Source of the DNA: Drosophila persimilis
Taxonomy: Eukaryota > Arthropoda > Insecta > Diptera > Drosophilidae
Reading direction: 5' to 3'
Assembly (NCBI RefSeq): GCF_003286085.1
Contig: NW_020825327.1
Span: 1,178,001-1,242,000 of the forward strand
Length of the DNA: 64,000 nt
The notes under the pieces are model-generated. The model worked only from the letters and a program-made list of their open reading frames with translations, ran no database searches and was not told where the DNA came from. How positions within the stretch are numbered: position 1 is the first letter of the stretch; each line of letters starts with the position of its first letter. Positions 10,525 through 20,505 of this stretch are shown here, piece by piece. The position numbers were made by a program, and so were the translations under genes.

Positions 10525-10772
10525 CGATGTTGTAAATATACCAAGAATTTAACAGTTTGATTTTTGTATTCCTTTACGAACTCATTCGTATTTGTTTTGT
10601 TGCTTTTGCACACAGATGCGCGGTGCCCGGTTTCTTTATATTTGTATAATTTGCCTCGGAATTCGCGATTCTCGTTCGGTTTTTTGCGGTCTCTTTTTCT
10701 ATCCGACTGACGCCGAAATTCTCCTGCCTGTACTGCGAGCTCACGATCGACCCTTTTGTTTTTACGTGACAT
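10525..10772 (-). pseudogene. Gag-like fragment with degenerate zinc knuckle, inverted beside a gypsy element
   Basis: On the minus strand a basic region (RKRDRKKPNENREFRGK) is followed by LYKYKETGHRASVC, which looks like a CCHC knuckle of the CYKC-x4-H-x4-C form in which the first two cysteines are lost. The fragment is head to head with the protease of the gypsy element that starts at about 10,773, so the two do not belong to one intact element. The family is unknown; a Ty1/copia-type knuckle is one possibility. Confidence 0.45.
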
Positions 10773-13040
10773 CCAGTATGTCGGCCCCGGAAGCCCCCCA
10801 CACGGAAGCCACGATCGACACCGGCGCGTCCCGAAGCTTCATAAACGCTGACCTCGCCCGCCAACTCAACTACGACAACGACCTGCGAGAGGTGTGCATC
10901 GAAATCCGTTTAGCCAAGGTTTTGCAAGCGCGCGTCAAGCTGGACGAGCAAGAAATACAAATACCGCTCCTGTTACTGCCCAACAAGCTAGCGCAAGTTA
11001 TCGTTGGGATGGACTTTCTGTGTGCCATCAAAACCACAATCCAGTGTGGCACCACGCACCTCCATCTTCAAGGTCACCAACGACCAGCCAAGTACACACC
11101 CCAGGACCCACGAACTCGAGACCCCCGCCGCCAACGAATCCCCCGACACGACACGAGACACGAGCACAAGAAACAAGGAACACAAAACCCACGGCCGCAA
11201 CGAGGTACACTAGCCCCAAGCCCACGCCGAGAAACCCTAAACCAAACAAAGCAACGAAGAAAGCGAGCCGGTCCTCCGAGGGCACCGACGCGGTTCCACC
11301 AACGAAGGGAAAGGAACCCAGGACGCCCCTCCAGAAGACAGCACGGTGCCAACGGCAACGATGGTTACGCAGCAGCCAGACGCTCGAGGTACCACCTCCG
11401 ACCGACACCGCGGCCCAGGACTGCAACGACAGCGCCATCGACACAATTACGACCTCTACGACAGAGACCGACTAGCTACAACCGCGTCTTCTCAGGCAGG
11501 AACCCCCCCCCCCCCCCCCTGCGGTAGCCACCCACATAAGCGCCCACATACACATAAGCATACACTCGCGAGGTCGAGCCAACAAGCGCATTCGACACAA
11601 CGATTCTCCCCGAGAACCCGACCACACTTGCGACCCAGGAATCGAAGAACCATCCGAGGACGATTCGGAACGAATCTCCGACCCGTGGCCCCCCGACATC
11701 GCGCCGAAAATACAGGAATTTCGGGATGAGGAACTGTTAACAGGCCTCCGAGGGACGACAGATCTTACGGAACATACCATCGTCATGACGGACAACCGAC
11801 GCATAGAACAGCGGTACTACCCGAAAAACCCAGCCATGTGGCGGATCATTGACCTAATCGAACCATCTCGGAGTCCCCACAGCGCCTAATTGTCCTGGTC
11901 CGTAAAAAGGACGAGAGATGGCGTATGTGCGTAGACTATTGTGACAGCCCGGATCGCAGCCCCTTAGCAACACTGATCTTAGAGTCTTTCGCTGGTGTGG
12001 CAACACCGGCGACTCTGCCAAGCGGTCTGGCATCTTGATCTCTTACTTCGACGCTAAGCACAATAAATGTAGTTTAAGTAATAATTAATAAAGATCCATA
12101 ATAAGAACTCAAACGTACATTGGCCAATGTGCCAAACTATCGACAGCTCAACGAACGTTCGCGTTCGCATATCTCGACGACGTCGTCATCGTCGGGAAAA
12201 ACTTCACGGAACACCTGAACAACGTGAAAGTAGTTTTCGCACGACTACGCAAGGCAAACACGGACAAGTGTACCTTTTTCCAGCGCCGGATAAAATGCCT
12301 GGGCCACTTGACAACACCAGTACTCGCCTGCCGCAAACTTCAATGTCAAATTCTCCCTGCAGACAGACGCAAGCAACCTTGGAGTGGGCGCAGTCCTCAC
12401 CCAAGAGATCGAAGGGAAAGAGCGGGTCATCGCATACGTCAGTCGATGCCTCAACAAAGAACTATTCCGCCACCGACAAAGAATGCCTAGCCGTCTACCG
12501 TGGAAACTATGCGTGGCAAGGACTGCACCGGGACGTACGACGATACGTTCAGGGCTGCGTCAGCTGTCGAAAGTTCAAGACCTCACAACGCAAGGCCACT
12601 GACCTACCAAAGAGCGCTGACGTTGGCAAGAGAAGTAACGCAACGCTCACCGGGCGCCACGACCACGCGCCCCACAAATCCGCAGACGGAGCGGAAGAGA
12701 CGTGAGAGCTCCAACGTATAACGAATAAAAAAGGGTTCGATACAATCTCTCCCCCAACGCACAATATACTAGACTATACTAGACACGCGTCGACTCCACG
12801 AACGCTGACCAAACACACCAGGTCACGTAAACTTCCCTCACTCCAGACCAAGCAACCGACCAGGCAGTCTTCCGGGTTCATCGACTGCAAAAAGATGACG
12901 CCGCGGAAACTTATGACAAACACCCAACGACAAACCCAGGTCGCCAAAACACGAGGAAACAGAAACCAGGTAAACCCACGATCGCCAAAACAGCGAATTG
13001 CATTTCGACCCCGCCCCGGCCCCGAGTAGACACGTTGTAC
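10773..13040 (+). pseudogene. Ty3/gypsy LTR-retrotransposon pol, collapsed
   Basis: Pol domains come in the expected order but with gaps. Retropepsin is at about 10,800-11,050 (ATIDTGASRSFIN and VIVGMDFL). A long Pro/Arg/Thr-rich linker follows. The RT N-terminus is at about 11,790-11,940 (EQRYYPKNPAMW, EPSRSPHSA, ERWRMCVDY). The RT palm is at about 12,150-12,310 (FAYLDDVVIVGKNFTEHL). RNase H is at about 12,350-12,480 (LQTDASNLGVGAVLTQE), and an integrase zinc-binding piece is at about 12,520-12,600 (GCVSCRKFKTSQ). A basic C-terminal tail stops near 13,038. Most of the RT fingers, RNase H and the integrase core are missing, and frames shift repeatedly. LTRs flanking this copy cannot be identified. 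The DTGAS protease box and YLDD RT box are still readable. Confidence 0.82.
11940..12119 (+). mobile_element. Candidate solo LTR inside the gypsy RT
   Basis: 180 bases start TGTGACAGCCC and end CGTACA, so the ends are TG...CA. An AATAAA lies at about 12,062. The segment interrupts pol right after the WRMCVDY motif. No 5-bp target duplication is visible (ACTAT left, TTGGC right). It may therefore have arrived by recombination, or the flanking RT was deleted afterwards. Confidence 0.45.
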
Positions 13041-14185
13041 TAATCTAAGAATTTAAAAGTGCTAAACCGAGACACCGACGCCACCCCGCCCCACGCCCAC
13101 ACACACCATCCGGCGCACACCACTAGCGACGCTCGACCAAGCCAGGATCCACCCTCTCTAAGATAGGCCAACCCTGACGTCCCCCTCGAAGGTCCATCCT
13201 TTTCTACAAATTTCTTGTGGATTGACCCCTGGACGTGACTGAGCTTACCTCAGCCTGAAATACGTCCATCACAGCACTTATTTAAGCAATCCAAAAGCAC
13301 AAGTGTGTTCTTTTTATAAAATTCAAATCGGCTTAAATCGATTGTCTCCGCCTCGGTAACAAATATATATTTTAAAGCAACCTCGTGGAAGAAACAAGAA
13401 ACCAACAAAATTTAAAAAAAATACTTCAAAAATCCAGTGCTTTGTGTGCTTCTCGAAAATCGGGGGAAATTAATAGCCGTGCGCCGAGAAAACTAGCAAG
13501 GGAACTACCCGGGCTTAAAGTGCCTATTTGCCACGACTCGCCACCAATTATTTTTGCAAAACAGTGCGTCCCACATCTCTGCCAGAAGAGAACAACACAC
13601 GTATCTCTTTGGAAAAGTCGGAAAAACGGTATGTTCAAGTGCACTGTAGGGAAAAATTCGTTTTTTTTTTCTTAGCCGTCGTGATTTTGTATCTGTTTCA
13701 CCCATAGGGCCCTGGCTACGATCGGGAGCCCACCCAGCTCCTCCAAAGTTCTGCGCCCACAGCACCATTGACGGGGGTACTCTTCATGTGCCAATCTTGA
13801 TGTGCGGCCGAGTTTTTTTCCGTTGGGAACTCGATGGAAAAATTTATAGATCTTCATTGTGGATCGCTGGTCTGACGTCAGATGACGTTGATAATTTATT
13901 TTTTTTTTATAAATTTTCTTTCTATACATTAATTTTATTATTTCTCATATCCTATTCATATACCCTATCGTTTAAATATAGATATGTATCTCTAATTTTT
14001 CTCTCTGTCCTTTATTGATTAAGCAACATTTTTTTTCATTAATTTTGTTTCCTCTCATTGATTTGCCTACTGGTCGAAATTAAATACTTTTAAAATGTTT
14101 GGTAGGAAGAACTTGTGTTTGCTAGTTGTTTTCTGGTAATGTGGTGGTGTAATATGCCTTCCCAGTATATTAAAGTTTATCCATA
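13041..14185. other. Gene-poor stretch left of the BEL element
   Basis: 13,041-13,250 is C-rich and may be the gypsy 3' region. 13,250-13,680 contains CTTATTTAAGCAATCC and mixed sequence that might be an LTR/leader, but I find no second copy. 13,870-14,185 is T-rich. No convincing gene is present. Confidence 0.35.
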
Positions 14186-14190
14186 CATTA

Positions 14191-14501
14191 TGTTGCGTGA
14201 CCTTCCATCCATGGCCACAATTATTAGTTATTGATCTGAATTATGAAGTCTAGTGTAAGTTAGGCTAGGGCAAAGCGGGAGCGCAATAAAAGCTCGCTCT
14301 CTCGCTCTTGGCGAATTCGCCCCGCTTTGCCACCGTAGGATAGCTAGAGTAAGAGATTTGAATTGTGAAGAAAATATAGTTGTTCGCCAACCTTGAATTA
14401 GATCGAGCGTATCAAGTTTTTCGCCCCGCCAAATAAATAATTTAAATTACAGCCACCCAAAGTTTTCGGTAACTGATTAGAAAAACTCTTCTAATTTTTC
14501 A
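14191..14501 (+). repeat. BEL 5' LTR
   Basis: TGTTGCGTGACC...TAATTTTTCA. It differs from the 3' LTR at three sites: GTGACC versus GTAACC, AACCTTG versus AACTTTG, and GTAACTG versus GTAATTG. Contains CAATAAAAGC, a possible poly(A) signal. Confidence 0.95.
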
Positions 14502-14519
14502 TGGCGCCCCCGGGTGGAC
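14502..14519 (+). promoter_or_regulatory. Primer binding site of the BEL element
   Basis: TGGCGCCCCCGGGTGGAC starts at the base after the LTR. TGG is the expected complement of a tRNA CCA end. The tRNA species is not assigned. Confidence 0.75.
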
Positions 14520-15561
14520 TGTAAAGTGAATTATAGGCAACAAAAAACAAGTGACAGTGACACAAGAAATTGCAGTATACATATGCAAACATATTCGTTG
14601 CCCGCGTCGTGTGTGTGTGCAATCGGCAATCAATTTTTTTGTAAAATATCATCGCGTCGGTCGCGCCAACAATAATTTTTGTGCAAATTCTGCTACCGCC
14701 GAGGGATGCCCTGCGATAAAGACAGGAAAGTAGCAGTTGGATTCAAAGATCCAAAAGAGGAATCAGAGGTATTTGTGCAGAAAATTGAAGGCTGAGCAAA
14801 AGACATTCAGATCTCTCTTTGAGGTGTCTTGTGCTGAAAACATTGCACATCGCCTTCAATTCTAGGCACACCCGTATGATATATGTACATATAGTAGAGC
14901 TTGATTGCATGCATTTTATTAGTAATTGCATAAATATAACTAAAAACATAAATACATACATATCGACACAAACAGACATATGTGAACCGCTATTTGGACG
15001 CAACAGTTATATGTACATACATACATCTTTCGTTTACTGCAATCACTGTCGCGCCCCCACCCCATTTTATTTTGTTCTACCTTTCCCGTCGTTAGAACCT
15101 CACAAAGTTTGTTCGTTCGTTCACCCAAGCCACGGCGTATACAAAAATATCCACACATACATATAAGCAGCAGCACCGGTGCATTATTTCGTTTTCGCTT
15201 TCGCTTCTCCACTGCTGCTTGCGTTGTATTTGTTGGGAGAATTTTCGTTGCCGCTCTTGAGCTTAACGGTGCGCCAAGTGACGCGCTACCCTGTATCTAA
15301 CGGGTATATTGTTTTCGGCTGTTACTTGCCAAGTGACGCGCTACCCTGTATCTAACGGGTATATTGTTTTCGGCTGTTACTTGCCAAGTGACGCGCTACC
15401 CTGTATCTAACGGGTATATTGTTTTCGGCTGTTGCTTGCAACAACTCTTTCCCTTGATAACTCGTGCCTCGACATTCAATTAAAATTCGTTTTCGATTAT
15501 CGTTCTCGTTCAAACATTAAAAAAAAATAATAATAAATAAATAAATAGAAACACAACCATT
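14520..15561 (+). promoter_or_regulatory. BEL untranslated leader
   Basis: About 1 kb lies between primer site and gag start. It contains no long frame related to gag and ends in an A-rich stretch (AAATAAATAAATAGAAACAC) just before ATTATGG. Its notable content is the 55-bp tandem repeat at 15,273-15,437. Confidence 0.7.
15273..15437 (+). repeat. 55-bp tandem repeat, three copies, in the BEL leader
   Basis: Unit GCCAAGTGACGCGCTACC... repeats with period 55. Copies 1 and 2 appear identical; copy 3 differs near its end (GTTGCTT versus GTTACTT). Each unit holds an imperfect palindrome, TACCCTGTATCTAACGGGTA. Confidence 0.95.
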
Positions 15562-18500
15562 ATGGCAGAAAAAAGTAAGCCCACTCTTGAAGACTTAAAG
15601 ATTAAGCTCAAAAGTAGAGTAAAAAGCATTCGCCGCTTAGAGGATCGATTAGATCAAGGGTCGATTCCTTTGCAATTACCGGAATTACAATGTAGATTAG
15701 ATTGTTTGAATGCTTCAATTGAAAAGGCTAACCATTTGCAGGAACAAATAGAGGACATAACAGGTGATGATGCATATGCAGCCGAGTTGGAAGAGCTGAT
15801 AATTGTCACCAAAGGAAAGATAATGTCGCTTATCGCCGCCTTTGATGCAGCAAGCGAGACGAAGCCAGTGTCTTCTTCAGCCCCAACTCATGCTAGACTT
15901 CCGAAATTGGCATTACCCAAATTTAGTGGTAAACACTCGGAATTCAAAAATTTCATTAGCCTTTTTGAAAGACTAGTCCATAGCGACAACAGCATACCGG
16001 TGATCGAAAAATTTAATCATTTGATTTCGTGCCTCTCTGATGAAGCATTAGGAACAATAAAGGCGTTCCAAGTCACCGAGGCAAATTATGAAAAGGCCAT
16101 GGCTGGCCTAAAACGAGTATATGACAACGATTATTTGATTTTCACGAATAATATTTCCACATTGTTCAATCTGCTGAGAATGTCGCATCAATCTGCATCA
16201 TCTCTAAGAACTCTAATCGATACTGTTTCGTCGATTCACGGATCGTTACTGTCGATCGGAGATGATACAAAAATTTCGAATGCAATGCTCATTCATCTCG
16301 TTTTAAACAGAGTCGACCCAGTGACGAAACAAAAGTGGGATGAACAGCTTACTTATGAGAAGTTGCCGCTTTGGTCCGACTTTGAGAAAGTCTTGAATCG
16401 TCGATACCAGCATCTGTCTGCTGAAGAATCGACCAAGCCAAGGCAAGACAAAGTCATGCCAAGCAAGCAACATAATCGCAGTTCATTTGCTTGTTCTTCC
16501 ACTTCCACCAACAGTAGAACTCAGCAAACTTGTAGCTACTGCAATTCAGGAGACCCTTCATTTTCGCGTCTCTCGGTGATGCAAAGGTTTGAGTTAGCTA
16601 AGTCGGCATCCCTATGCATTAATTGTCTGCGAAAAGGCCACGCTGTTGTAAAATGCAAAGCCAATAAATGTCGAGTGTGCAGCCGCTCACATCATACATT
16701 ATTGCATAGATACACAGTGTCGGCTAATAGTCTCGCGTTGCCACCACCCCAAGAGAGTCCTTCTCCTCCATCAAATCAGAATCAACCTTCCACGTCACAT
16801 GTTTTGCATGCGACAGCGTTGGACAGGGTAATTCTGGCTACGTCGATCGTAAGCGTCCGAACTAAGAGCGGTGAACACATTCTGGCCAGAGCTCTGCTCG
16901 ACTCTGGATCACAAACAAATTTCATTACCGAGGACCTCGCTAATCGCTTACAGATCCGTAGAGAGGAGTCCTGTATTAACTTGCTTGGAATTGGTGAATC
17001 TAATTCTCAAGTAAAGGATAAAATACACACAGTGGTGAAGTCGCGAATAAATGGTAGTGAGTTCTCCTTTGATTTTTGGATCCTGAAATCAATTTCAGGT
17101 TATCACCCTGACCAGTCAGTGAATGTGACTGACTGGCGAATCCCAGAGAACCTACCACTGGCAGACCCTTATTTCTACAAGCCACAAAGAATAGATATGT
17201 TAATTGGAGCAGAATCGTTCTTTGAATTATTAGCTGTTGGTCAAATTAAACAAGGTCCTGACTTTCCAACTCTTCAGAAAACCCTTCTTGGTTGGGTTGT
17301 GTCGGTAAAATATGTTTCCAGGAGTTCTGCTCCTCAAATTACAAACAGTTTGAGTTGCAGTGAAGAGTTGCTAGTATCCATCGATAGGACCTTGAAAAAG
17401 TTTTGGTCGCTGGAAGAAATGCCATCTACCAAGAAAATTGCCACACCTGAGCACAAGCTATGTGAAGAACACTATCGTAAGACGACTCAGGTGCTATCAT
17501 CAGGTCGGTTCGAAGTAAGGCTCCCGTTTAAATCAGATCCAAATTGTTTAGGCAACTATTTTGAGGTTGCGAAACGGCGGGTTTTGTCGCTTGAAAGACG
17601 ATTGCATCGTGACCCTGAGTTGAAGAAAATGTACTTGGAATTCATGGAAGAGTACCTCTCCTTAGGTCATATGTCTCCTACTGACAATACGATTCCTTCT
17701 ACTCCACACTACGTAATCCCTCATCAGTGTGTTCTGAGGCCCCAAAGTACGTCTACCAAGCTCCGAGTCGTGTTCGATGCTTCGTCCAAGACGTCCTCAC
17801 AGGTGGCCTTAAATGACATTCTGATGGTGGGACCTACCATTCAAGAGGAATTATACTCGACACTGCTCCGTTTCCGTCTGCACAGGTTTGCCCTGACTGC
17901 TGATGTTAAAAAGATGTATCGCCAAGTGATGGTGAACGAAGCGGATCGGCAGTTTCAGATCATAGTGTGGAGAAGAGACCCTTCTGAATCCTTGAGATTA
18001 TACAAGCTCAACACTGTAACCTATGGGACTGGACCAGCCCCATTCTTAGCTATCCGGTGTTTGAAAAGGTTGAGTGAGTCTGCGAAGCTCTCATTCCCTA
18101 GAGCTGCTAACGTTATTGGGTCCGTCGATGACTTGTTGACTGGTGCTGCATGCGTAGAGGAGCTAAGGGCAATTAAGTCCGAAGTGTCTCAGGTTGTTCA
18201 GACCGCAGGGATTGAGTTGACTAAGTGGTTTTCAAACTCACCCGAGATCACCGCATCTGAGAGCACAGCCAAACCCATAACAATCTCGGATTCAGAGTCG
18301 ACAAAGGCGTTAGGAATCTCATGGTTACCTACTGACGATGCCTTTAAGTTCAAAATTGACAATTCAGTTATGGGTCTCCGAGCGACAAAACGGAACATAC
18401 TATCGGTGACATCAAAGTTGTTTGACCCCCTTGGTTTATTAAGTCCTATCGTTATAAAAGGCAAGATCCTATTGCAGGAGCTTTGGCTTAACAAACTAGA

Positions 18501-18597
18501 TTGGGATGAGTCGATCCCGCTGCATTTGGAAACAGCGTGGAATAAGTTGAAAAATACACTATCTCATTTGGAAGACTCCCAAGCTCCCAAGGCTTGA
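15562..18597 (+). CDS. BEL/Pao Gag-Pol: Gag, protease, RT (1011 aa)
   Basis: The ATG follows the A-rich leader. Residues about 1-300 are the Gag/DUF1759-like part (LPKLALPKFSGKHSEFKNF near 113). A zinc-binding region lies near 324-385 (CSYC, CINCLRKGHAVVKC, CRVCSRSHH). The aspartic protease has LLDSGSQTNF near 445. RT spans about 734-960: LRVVFDASSK near 734, ALTADVKKMYRQV, TYGTGPAPFLAIR near 820 and SVDDLLTG at 854, where YVDD is usual in this family. The Pao-type region follows and the frame ends at SQAPKA with a stop. The stop comes from a deletion junction: the next frame resumes at LELCAAHLLA, so the linker and N-terminal RNase H half, including its first catalytic aspartate, are gone. 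Role: capsid, polyprotein processing and cDNA synthesis. The Y-to-S change may also impair RT. Confidence 0.93.
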   Translation: MAEKSKPTLEDLKIKLKSRVKSIRRLEDRLDQGSIPLQLPELQCRLDCLNASIEKANHLQEQIEDITGDDAYAAELEELIIVTKGKIMSLIAAFDAASETKPVSSSAPTHARLPKLALPKFSGKHSEFKNFISLFERLVHSDNSIPVIEKFNHLISCLSDEALGTIKAFQVTEANYEKAMAGLKRVYDNDYLIFTNNISTLFNLLRMSHQSASSLRTLIDTVSSIHGSLLSIGDDTKISNAMLIHLVLNRVDPVTKQKWDEQLTYEKLPLWSDFEKVLNRRYQHLSAEESTKPRQDKVMPSKQHNRSSFACSSTSTNSRTQQTCSYCNSGDPSFSRLSVMQRFELAKSASLCINCLRKGHAVVKCKANKCRVCSRSHHTLLHRYTVSANSLALPPPQESPSPPSNQNQPSTSHVLHATALDRVILATSIVSVRTKSGEHILARALLDSGSQTNFITEDLANRLQIRREESCINLLGIGESNSQVKDKIHTVVKSRINGSEFSFDFWILKSISGYHPDQSVNVTDWRIPENLPLADPYFYKPQRIDMLIGAESFFELLAVGQIKQGPDFPTLQKTLLGWVVSVKYVSRSSAPQITNSLSCSEELLVSIDRTLKKFWSLEEMPSTKKIATPEHKLCEEHYRKTTQVLSSGRFEVRLPFKSDPNCLGNYFEVAKRRVLSLERRLHRDPELKKMYLEFMEEYLSLGHMSPTDNTIPSTPHYVIPHQCVLRPQSTSTKLRVVFDASSKTSSQVALNDILMVGPTIQEELYSTLLRFRLHRFALTADVKKMYRQVMVNEADRQFQIIVWRRDPSESLRLYKLNTVTYGTGPAPFLAIRCLKRLSESAKLSFPRAANVIGSVDDLLTGAACVEELRAIKSEVSQVVQTAGIELTKWFSNSPEITASESTAKPITISDSESTKALGISWLPTDDAFKFKIDNSVMGLRATKRNILSVTSKLFDPLGLLSPIVIKGKILLQELWLNKLDWDESIPLHLETAWNKLKNTLSHLEDSQAPKA

Positions 18598-20161
18598 GTT
18601 ATGTGCCGCTCACCTTCTCGCAGATCTCTGTCACAGAATCAAGCCCCTATTAAACGTGCCCATTGAACGAGTCGTTTATTGGTCGGATTCAGAGGTAACT
18701 CTCCATTGGATCCGGTCTCATCCATCGTCGTTGTCGACTTTCGTTTCAAATAGAGTGGCTGAGATTCAAGAGTGGTCAGATGATGCTACGTGGCGGCATG
18801 TACCCACGAAACAGAACCCAGCAGATATTGTCTCAAGAGGTTGTGACGTCGACGGAATCGTTCAGTCAATTTGGTTCGAAGGACCATCATTTCTGAAAGA
18901 GGAAGAAGAAAACTGGCCCAAGAACGCTCATTTCGAACACTCCGATGATCTTCAGCTGGAAAAGAGGAAGACTGCGGTCGGGCTGACCGCGGCTGTGCGA
19001 AGTTCGGAGCTGTTAGATGTCATCGAGGGATTCTCGTCACACCTCAAACTGCTTAGAGTGTTCGTGTATGTGTTCCGCTTTATAAGAAAATGTAAAGACC
19101 CAAGCCTAAAATTCAAAAAAACTATCTCACCGACCGAATACAATGAAGCCTTTTATAAAATTGTCGAAATCGTCCAGCATCACGAGTATCAAGGAGAAAT
19201 CGAAAAGGTTAGGAAAGGATCTACAATTGGTCCTAGTCTTCAGCGGTTGAACCCATTCATCCATGAAGACACAGGGACTTGGTGTAACTTTTCGTTGTTG
19301 CGAGTGGGGGGGCGACTAGCCAAAGCTCCTATATCATACGATGCCAAGTTTCCTCTGCTTTTGACTAAGCGCTCGCAATTCGTGCGAAGCTATATTCGTC
19401 ATGTGCACCATTCGAATTTTCATGTCGGCCCACGAGCACTTGTGAGCATCCTTCGACAGAGCGTGTGGATAGTGAACGCTCAGGAGGTCTGCCGTCAGAC
19501 AGTTCGATCATGTATGCGCTGTTTTAAATGCAAGCCTCGATTGCTGACGCAACTCATGGGGAACTTACCCGCAGATCGACTCCGTGCTCTCCGCCCATTT
19601 TCAATTTGCGGCGTTGATTTTTGTGGACCAGTGCACACGACATTGAAAATTCGCGGAAGGCCCCCATACAAGTCATACATTGCGCTTTTTGTTTGTTTTG
19701 CGTCCAAGGCGGTTCACCTAGAAATAGTTTCCGATCTAATGAACTCGAGGCCGCTGGGAGCCATCAGCCAAGATCCAAGCGACGGCGAGGCCCTAACACC
19801 CGGGCACCTGCTGACAGGCGGGTCGCTCATCGCCACTCCGGACCAGGAGAGTCTCAGTTGCTTGCGGCGATGGCGACTTGTCTCGTCAGTCAGGCAAGCG
19901 TTTTGGCAGCGATGGTCCCGCGAATATGTCCTGGGGCTGCAAATTCGAGGCAAATGGCACCAGCAGCAACCGAACCTCGAGGAAGGAGACCTCGTCATCG
20001 TGGCCGAGGACAATCTGCCGCCTCAGGAGTGGCTCGTGGGGAGGGTCATCGCCACGCACGCAGGAGAGGACGGCATGGTCAGGGTCGTCGAAATAAGGAC
20101 TAGCACTGGAGCGGTTTTTCGGCGGCCCATACACAAATTAGCGCCGCTCCCAATGTGTTGA
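18587..20161 (+). CDS. BEL/Pao Pol C-terminal frame: partial RNase H and integrase
   Basis: The frame opens at the deletion junction, shifted relative to gag-pol, without an ATG. The first part is the C-terminal RNase H half (LELCAAHLLADLCHRI, VVYWSDSEVTLHWIRSH, HVPTKQNPADIVSRG). Integrase follows: an HHCC-type zinc domain (HVHHSNFHVGPRAL...RSCMRCFKCKP), then the first catalytic aspartate in GVDFCGPV. At about 19,740-19,755 the frame jumps from EIVSDLM straight to NSRPLGAISQDP, so the rest of the DDE core, with the second aspartate and the glutamate, is deleted in frame. The C-terminus (LTPGHLLTGG, WSREYVLGLQIRGKW, VGRVIATHAGEDG) is intact. The product cannot integrate DNA. Confidence 0.9.
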   Translation, partial: PRLELCAAHLLADLCHRIKPLLNVPIERVVYWSDSEVTLHWIRSHPSSLSTFVSNRVAEIQEWSDDATWRHVPTKQNPADIVSRGCDVDGIVQSIWFEGPSFLKEEEENWPKNAHFEHSDDLQLEKRKTAVGLTAAVRSSELLDVIEGFSSHLKLLRVFVYVFRFIRKCKDPSLKFKKTISPTEYNEAFYKIVEIVQHHEYQGEIEKVRKGSTIGPSLQRLNPFIHEDTGTWCNFSLLRVGGRLAKAPISYDAKFPLLLTKRSQFVRSYIRHVHHSNFHVGPRALVSILRQSVWIVNAQEVCRQTVRSCMRCFKCKPRLLTQLMGNLPADRLRALRPFSICGVDFCGPVHTTLKIRGRPPYKSYIALFVCFASKAVHLEIVSDLMNSRPLGAISQDPSDGEALTPGHLLTGGSLIATPDQESLSCLRRWRLVSSVRQAFWQRWSREYVLGLQIRGKWHQQQPNLEEGDLVIVAEDNLPPQEWLVGRVIATHAGEDGMVRVVEIRTSTGAVFRRPIHKLAPLPMC

Positions 20162-20180
20162 AGCCGATGCAGGCGTTCAA

Positions 20181-20189
20181 CGGGGCCGG
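20181..20189 (+). other. Polypurine-like tract of the BEL element
   Basis: CGGGGCCGG lies directly before the 3' LTR. It is short and interrupted by CC, so the assignment rests mostly on position. Confidence 0.45.
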
Positions 20190-20500
20190 TGTTGCGTAAC
20201 CTTCCATCCATGGCCACAATTATTAGTTATTGATCTGAATTATGAAGTCTAGTGTAAGTTAGGCTAGGGCAAAGCGGGAGCGCAATAAAAGCTCGCTCTC
20301 TCGCTCTTGGCGAATTCGCCCCGCTTTGCCACCGTAGGATAGCTAGAGTAAGAGATTTGAATTGTGAAGAAAATATAGTTGTTCGCCAACTTTGAATTAG
20401 ATCGAGCGTATCAAGTTTTTCGCCCCGCCAAATAAATAATTTAAATTACAGCCACCCAAAGTTTTCGGTAATTGATTAGAAAAACTCTTCTAATTTTTCA
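20190..20500 (+). repeat. BEL 3' LTR
   Basis: Same 311-bp LTR as at 14,191, followed by the target duplication CATTA. Confidence 0.95.
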
Positions 20501-20505
20501 CATTA

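Larger units (their letters stand above)
14191..20500 (+). mobile_element. BEL/Pao LTR retrotransposon, young but internally deleted
   Basis: Two 311-bp LTRs (14,191-14,501 and 20,190-20,500) start TGTTGCGT and end TTTTTCA. I count three differences between them, all transitions. The flanks carry a perfect 5-bp target duplication, CATTA (14,186-14,190 and 20,501-20,505). A primer binding site follows the left LTR directly (TGGCGCCCCCGGGTGG), and a purine-rich CGGGGCCGG precedes the right one. Between them lie a 1.06-kb leader with a 55-bp triplication and a gag-pol frame that is split and shortened. Structure and LTR identity say recent insertion; the coding deletions say it needed helper enzymes. 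Confidence 0.95.

Noticed and set aside
10592..11527. 311-codon frame as one protein
   Set aside because: The first part runs antisense through an inverted gag scrap, the middle is a gypsy protease and the last part is a wrong frame of a proline-rich linker.
11028..11804. Several long minus-strand frames opposite the gypsy linker
   Set aside because: They mirror the GC-rich, proline-rich linker on the plus strand and show no domain.
14551..14733. Small ORF in the BEL leader as a separate gene
   Set aside because: 60 codons without domain or conserved start; the leader is otherwise full of stops.
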